Of a DNA stretch of 64,000 nt, positions 60,095 to 64,000 are shown piece after piece. Every line of letters starts with the position of its first letter. Position 1 is the first letter of the stretch. The stretch is from Vibrio tarriae. Lineage in GTDB: Bacteria > Pseudomonadota > Gammaproteobacteria > Enterobacterales > Vibrionaceae. A program made the position numbers and the translations under genes. The DNA lies in assembly GCF_002216685.1 (NCBI RefSeq), contig NZ_CP022353.1, positions 2,847,001-2,911,000 of the forward strand, read 5' to 3'. The notes beneath the pieces are model-generated. The model ran no database searches. It had not been told where the DNA came from and saw nothing but the letters and a program-made list of their open reading frames with translations.

Positions 60095-62518
60095 ATGTCT
60101 TCAGGACACCTATTATCCCGTTCACTACTGAAGTTACCGATGTCGGTGCTGGTGAAAGGGACGGCGATTCCATCTAATCCGATCCAAGATCTGGATATCG
60201 ATACTCATAAACCGGTGATTTACGCCTTACCGTTTCGCTCCAACGTCGACTTGCTGACGTTGCAAACACATGCCAAAGAAGCTGGGCTGCCTGACCCTTT
60301 AGAGCCTTTGATGCTGAATGGCAAAGCTTTCCAGCGCTATGTGTTTATTGCTTCGCGCCCAACGCTGCTGAGTAGTGATCAACATGTGCCGAGTGATTCT
60401 ATTGCGTTGTTTTCTGAGCTGCTGACCGAGCATAAGCTCGACAGTGAGTTGGATGTGCAGGTGATTCCAGCAACGGTTTTGTGGGGACGTAAACCGGGCA
60501 AAGAAGGGCAAGAAAGACCCTATTTGCAAGCGTTGAATGGTCCGGAGAAAGCGCTGGCCGTCTTGGCTTCTGGCCGTGACTGCTTGGTGCGTTTTAGCCC
60601 TGTCGTTTCGATGCGTTACATGGCGGACACCCACGGCACCGATGCCTCGATCGCGCACAAATTGGCTCGTGTAGCACGCATTCACTTCTCTCGGCAAAAA
60701 CTGGCGGCATCTGGCCCCAATTTGCCGCAGCGAGCACAACTGTTTGCCCGCTTGATGAATTCTCCTGCGATTGAAAAAGCGATTGCGGACGAAGCGAAAT
60801 CCAAACAGATCCCGCTTGAGAAAGCGCGCAAAGAAGCGCACGACATTCTGGATGAGATCGCGGCGGATTTTTCCTATTCGCTCGTGAAAAAAGGCGATCG
60901 CATTTTAGGTTGGTTGTGGAACCGCATCTATCAAGGGTTAAACATCAATAACGCGGCGACCGTGCGTCGCTTGGCACAAGATGGTCATGAAATTGTCTAC
61001 GTGCCTTGTCACCGTAGCCATATGGATTACTTACTGCTTTCTTATGTGCTTTATCATGAAGGCATGGTGCCGCCGCATATTGCTGCTGGGATTAACCTGA
61101 ACTTTTTCCCTGCTGGGCCGATTTTCCGCCGCGGCGGCGCGTTCTTCATTCGTCGCAGCTTTAAAGGCGCGCCACTTTATTCAACGATTTTCCGTGAATA
61201 TCTTGCTGAGCTGTTTGCGAAAGGCTATTCGGTGGAATACTTCAGCGAAGGTGGCCGCTCGCGTACTGGTCGTCTATTACCTGCCAAAACCGGCATGTTG
61301 GCGATGACCATTCAAGCTATGTTGCGTGGTTTGAATCGTCCAGTGACTTTGGTCCCAGTCTACATCGGCTATGAGCATGTGATGGAAGTGGGTACTTACG
61401 CCAAAGAGTTACGCGGCAAACGTAAAGAGAAAGAGAATGCCGGTTTAGTGCTGCGCACGCTGCGTAAGCTGCGCAATTTTGGTCAAGGTTACGTGAACTT
61501 CGGTGAGCCGATCCCACTCAACCAGTTTTTGAATGAAACCGTACCGCAATGGACGCAAGATATTGACCCGATGGGCGAGAGCAAGCCGCAATGGATGACT
61601 CCAACGGTGAATAAACTCGCGACCCGTATGATGACGCACATCAACGATGCGGCTGCGGTGAATGCGATGACCTTGTGTGCGACGGCGCTGCTTGCTTCGC
61701 GTCAGCGTGCCTTGGCGCGTGACAACCTGATTAAGCAGGTGGATTGTTACTTATCACTGCTGCGCAATGTGCCGTATTCAGCCACTTCAACGCTGCCGAG
61801 TGAGAGTGCAGAGAAGCTGGTTGAACATGCAGAGTCGTTGGATAAGTTTGTGGTGGAAACCGATACCATGGGCGACATTATTTCGCTGGATCGTAACCAA
61901 TCGATCCTGATGACTTATTATCGCAACAACATTATCCACTTGTTGGCTCTGCCATCGCTGATCGCTCAGTTGTTGATTCGTCAGCAAAGCGTATCGCTGG
62001 AAAAGGTGCAAGCGACCGTTGCACAAATCTATCCTTTCCTGAAACAAGAGCTGTTTTTGCGTTTTGAGGCAGAAGAACTCAACGATCTGGTACTGCGTTA
62101 TGTGGCGGAGCTAGCACGCCAAGGTTTGGTTACGGTGGAAGGTAAAACGGTCACCTTGAATCAAGCGCAAACTCAAGTGCTGATGCTGCTGGGGCGCATT
62201 ATCTCCGAAACGCTGCAGCGTTATGCGATTGCGCTGAACCTGCTTGTGAGTTGCCCACATTTGGGTAAAGCCGAGCTGGAAGAGAAGAGTCAGGAAGTGG
62301 CGCAGCGCCTCGGTCGTTTGCATGGCATTAATGCGCCTGAGTTCTTTGACAAAGGGGTATTTGCTTCGCTGTTCGTGACGTTGCAAGAGCAGGGATATCT
62401 CGATGAGCAGGGTCGCTGCGTATTAGAAACGGCGAAGCCGCTCTCTCGCCAGCTTTATGCGCTGATCTACCCAGAAGTGCGCATGACGATTCAAGAAAGC
62501 TTGTGTCAGGTTGACGCG
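60095..62518 (+). CDS. plsB: Glycerol-3-phosphate acyltransferase
   Basis: First acylation in phospholipid synthesis: acyl-CoA or acyl-ACP to glycerol-3-phosphate at the inner membrane. About 808 residues from ATG 60095 (E. coli PlsB 807); GAGG upstream. The acyltransferase core holds [15 protein letters not shown] (HxxxxD), [35 protein letters not shown] and [16 protein letters not shown]. Divergent from lexA with about 320 bases between, in which I see the SOS boxes and no further gene. The TAA ends at about 62521. Confidence 0.97.
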
Positions 62519-62552
62519 TAACGACAGTGCTCTAGCCAATCGAACTGAATGA

Positions 62553-62577
62553 AAAAGGCATCCTGCGGATGCCTTTT
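62553..62577. terminator. Terminator between plsB and ubiA
   Basis: Eleven-base-pair stem AAAAGGCATCC / GGATGCCTTTT with loop TGC, between convergent genes. Works in both directions. Confidence 0.88.
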
Positions 62578-62597
62578 CTTTTCCCTTAAAGCTGGGA

Positions 62598-63452
62598 TCA
62601 CCAGACGCTGAGCAGGATGCCTGCGGTGATTGCCATACCGACATAGTTGTTATTCAGAAACGCCTGAAAACAAGGCATGCGCTCACGATAACGGATCAGG
62701 TGCTGTTGATAAGCGAATAACCCTGCGGCGACCAGCAGACCCCAGTAGTAGCTTGTGCCAAGCGCTAAACCTTGGCCTAAAGCAACCAGTAAGCCCAGTG
62801 TCGCCAGTTGCAGCAAACCAATAATGCGTTTATCCCAGCGCCCAAATAAGATCGCAGTCGATTTGATACCAATCTTCACATCATCATCTCGGTCGACCAT
62901 GGCGTATTGAGTGTCGTAAGCAATCGTCCACAACGCATTAATCAAAAACAGCACCCAGACTTGTGGAGGCAGCGTATCTGCTTGAGCAGCCCAAGCCATA
63001 GGAATCGACCAACTGAACGCGAGGCCAAGCACCAGTTGAGGCAGGTGAGTGAAGCGCTTCATAAACGGGTAAACAAAGGCTAACAGAATACCGATAACAG
63101 AGAGCTGGATAGTTAGGGTATTCATGGTCAACACGAGTAAGAACGAGCTGACAGCAAGAAGAACAAATAACAGTAAGGCTTCTTTGGCCGAAACTAACCC
63201 TGCGGGCAATGGACGTTGGCTCGTGCGCTTCACATGGCCATCGACATGGCGGTCGGCGTAATCGTTGATCACACACCCAGCCGAGCGCATTAAAAATACG
63301 CCTAATACAAACACCACTAAGACGCGAAGATCCGGCAAGCCTTGTGCCGCTAAAAGCAGCGCCCACAGAGTAGGCCAAAGTAAGAGTAGGGAGCCAATCG
63401 GGCGATCCATGCGCATCAGTTGCCAGTAAGCGCGCGCTTTAACAGCGGTCAT
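62598..63452 (-). CDS. ubiA: 4-hydroxybenzoate polyprenyltransferase
   Basis: Membrane prenyltransferase that attaches the octaprenyl tail to 4-hydroxybenzoate. 284 residues, about eight membrane helices. The two Asp-rich motifs are [14 protein letters not shown] (NDxxDxxxD) and [16 protein letters not shown]. ubiC, which makes the substrate, lies directly upstream with adjoining codons. Confidence 0.97.
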   Translation of the reverse strand: MTAVKARAYWQLMRMDRPIGSLLLLWPTLWALLLAAQGLPDLRVLVVFVLGVFLMRSAGCVINDYADRHVDGHVKRTSQRPLPAGLVSAKEALLLFVLLAVSSFLLVLTMNTLTIQLSVIGILLAFVYPFMKRFTHLPQLVLGLAFSWSIPMAWAAQADTLPPQVWVLFLINALWTIAYDTQYAMVDRDDDVKIGIKSTAILFGRWDKRIIGLLQLATLGLLVALGQGLALGTSYYWGLLVAAGLFAYQQHLIRYRERMPCFQAFLNNNYVGMAITAGILLSVW

Positions 63453-63992
63453 TTACACTCTCTCCTTAGAGTAAATCGGGGATGTGGCGAGAAACAGCTC
63501 CGTCACTAACATGGGTTTGTTGTTCATCCATAAGCGAGAGCGACGGGCTAATAGTCGTCCGAATTCTGTCTCTACCCAGCCAACTTGCAGTGCATCTCGC
63601 TTAACATTATCCGCACTAAATACGGTGAGACCTAGTGGAATTTTCCCCTGTTGGGTGAAATCAAACTGCTGATTGTGCATCGATGAGCGCGGGATCAAGG
63701 TATGGCCGAATACCCAAGGTTGTTGGTCGCCACAAATAATCACTTGGCGCAGAAGATACTCTTCAGAGGCGAGCAACTGAGTCTCATCATAGCTCAGGGT
63801 GTCCGCTGGCATGATTTGGTTACTTAATAAGTCTACGGTCAGATGCTCACACTGCGTCGCCATTAGGCGCGAAAGAGAGCCTTGTTCGAGTAGCCATTGC
63901 TGAGCTAAAGGGTCTGGAAATTCAATGTCATCAGGCTGTTGCCAAGTGACGCGATTCAGTGCGGCTAAATAGAGCGAAGTTAATTGATTCAT
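63453..63992 (-). CDS. ubiC: Chorismate pyruvate-lyase
   Basis: Converts chorismate to 4-hydroxybenzoate and pyruvate, the first step of ubiquinone synthesis. 179 residues. QWLLEQGSLSRLM, LLASEEYLLRQVIICGDQQP with the active-site Arg, WVFGHTLIPRSS and LPLG-like IPLGLTVF match UbiC. Gene order ubiC-ubiA; the stop of ubiC abuts the ubiA start. Confidence 0.95.
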   Translation of the reverse strand: MNQLTSLYLAALNRVTWQQPDDIEFPDPLAQQWLLEQGSLSRLMATQCEHLTVDLLSNQIMPADTLSYDETQLLASEEYLLRQVIICGDQQPWVFGHTLIPRSSMHNQQFDFTQQGKIPLGLTVFSADNVKRDALQVGWVETEFGRLLARRSRLWMNNKPMLVTELFLATSPIYSKERV

Positions 63993-64000
63993 ACTATTAT

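Overview
The window is a near-origin stretch of a Vibrio chromosome I, most like Vibrio cholerae or a very close relative such as V. mimicus. I base this on the 16S sequence, on the gene order (def-lysM-dprA-smg, purEK, hemF-aroE, an rrn operon, thiCEFSGH, tsrA-asnC, ubiEJB-tatABC, lexA-plsB-ubiAC) and on three ParB-type parS sites within 7 kb. All identifications are by eye; no database search was possible.

Layout. 1-11.2 kb holds translation and cofactor genes: rsmB (cut by the window edge), fmt, def, a LysM protein, dprA, smg, a topoisomerase-type zinc finger protein, purEK under a PurR operator, tsaC, hemF, aroE, a DUF1488 gene and a gamma-carbonic-anhydrase-like gene. 11.3-17.1 kb is a complete rrn operon (two promoters, boxA, 16S, tRNA-Ala(GGC), 23S, 5S, tRNA-Asp, tRNA-Trp, terminator). 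17.3-24.1 kb holds crcB and a thiamine operon thiCEFSGH led by a TPP riboswitch. 24.1-36.9 kb holds a Pro-peptidase, a LysR regulator, an MFS exporter, tsrA, asnC, a GGDEF/EAL protein, rsmJ, an EamA transporter, uspA, ferritin, uspB and yhiN.

36,929-46,575 is a foreign, visibly AT-richer 9.65-kb block that I read as a decayed Tn7-like transposon inserted directly after the yhiN stop codon. It has a 5-bp target duplication (AATCC), terminal TGTG..GAGACAA ends, and repeated TnsB-type sites at both ends. Its tnsA is split by an IS3-family element (3-bp duplication AAC; the two halves rejoin to a 276-codon gene). tnsB is clipped at its 3' end by a second IS copy that matches throughout both transposase proteins and lies in inverted orientation. 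tnsC and tniQ/tnsD are missing. Inside are the tail of an unknown gene, a decayed 64-codon 5' stub of a type I restriction gene hsdR, and an intact three-gene cargo: a DUF6765-like putative metalloenzyme with an HxxxDxxxH motif, a coiled-coil lipoprotein and a small helical protein. A divergent AbrB-like gene follows. The cargo is the best candidate for an undescribed system.

46.6-64 kb returns to the core chromosome: a PAS-type chemoreceptor, an EamA transporter, rmuC, ubiE-ubiJ-ubiB, tatABC, a di-heme peroxidase, a DinF-like MATE exporter, a methyltransferase, lexA with two SOS boxes, plsB, and ubiA/ubiC. The ubi genes at both ends of this part serve the same pathway, ubiquinone synthesis. 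The tat genes serve export of folded proteins. No CRISPR array was seen.
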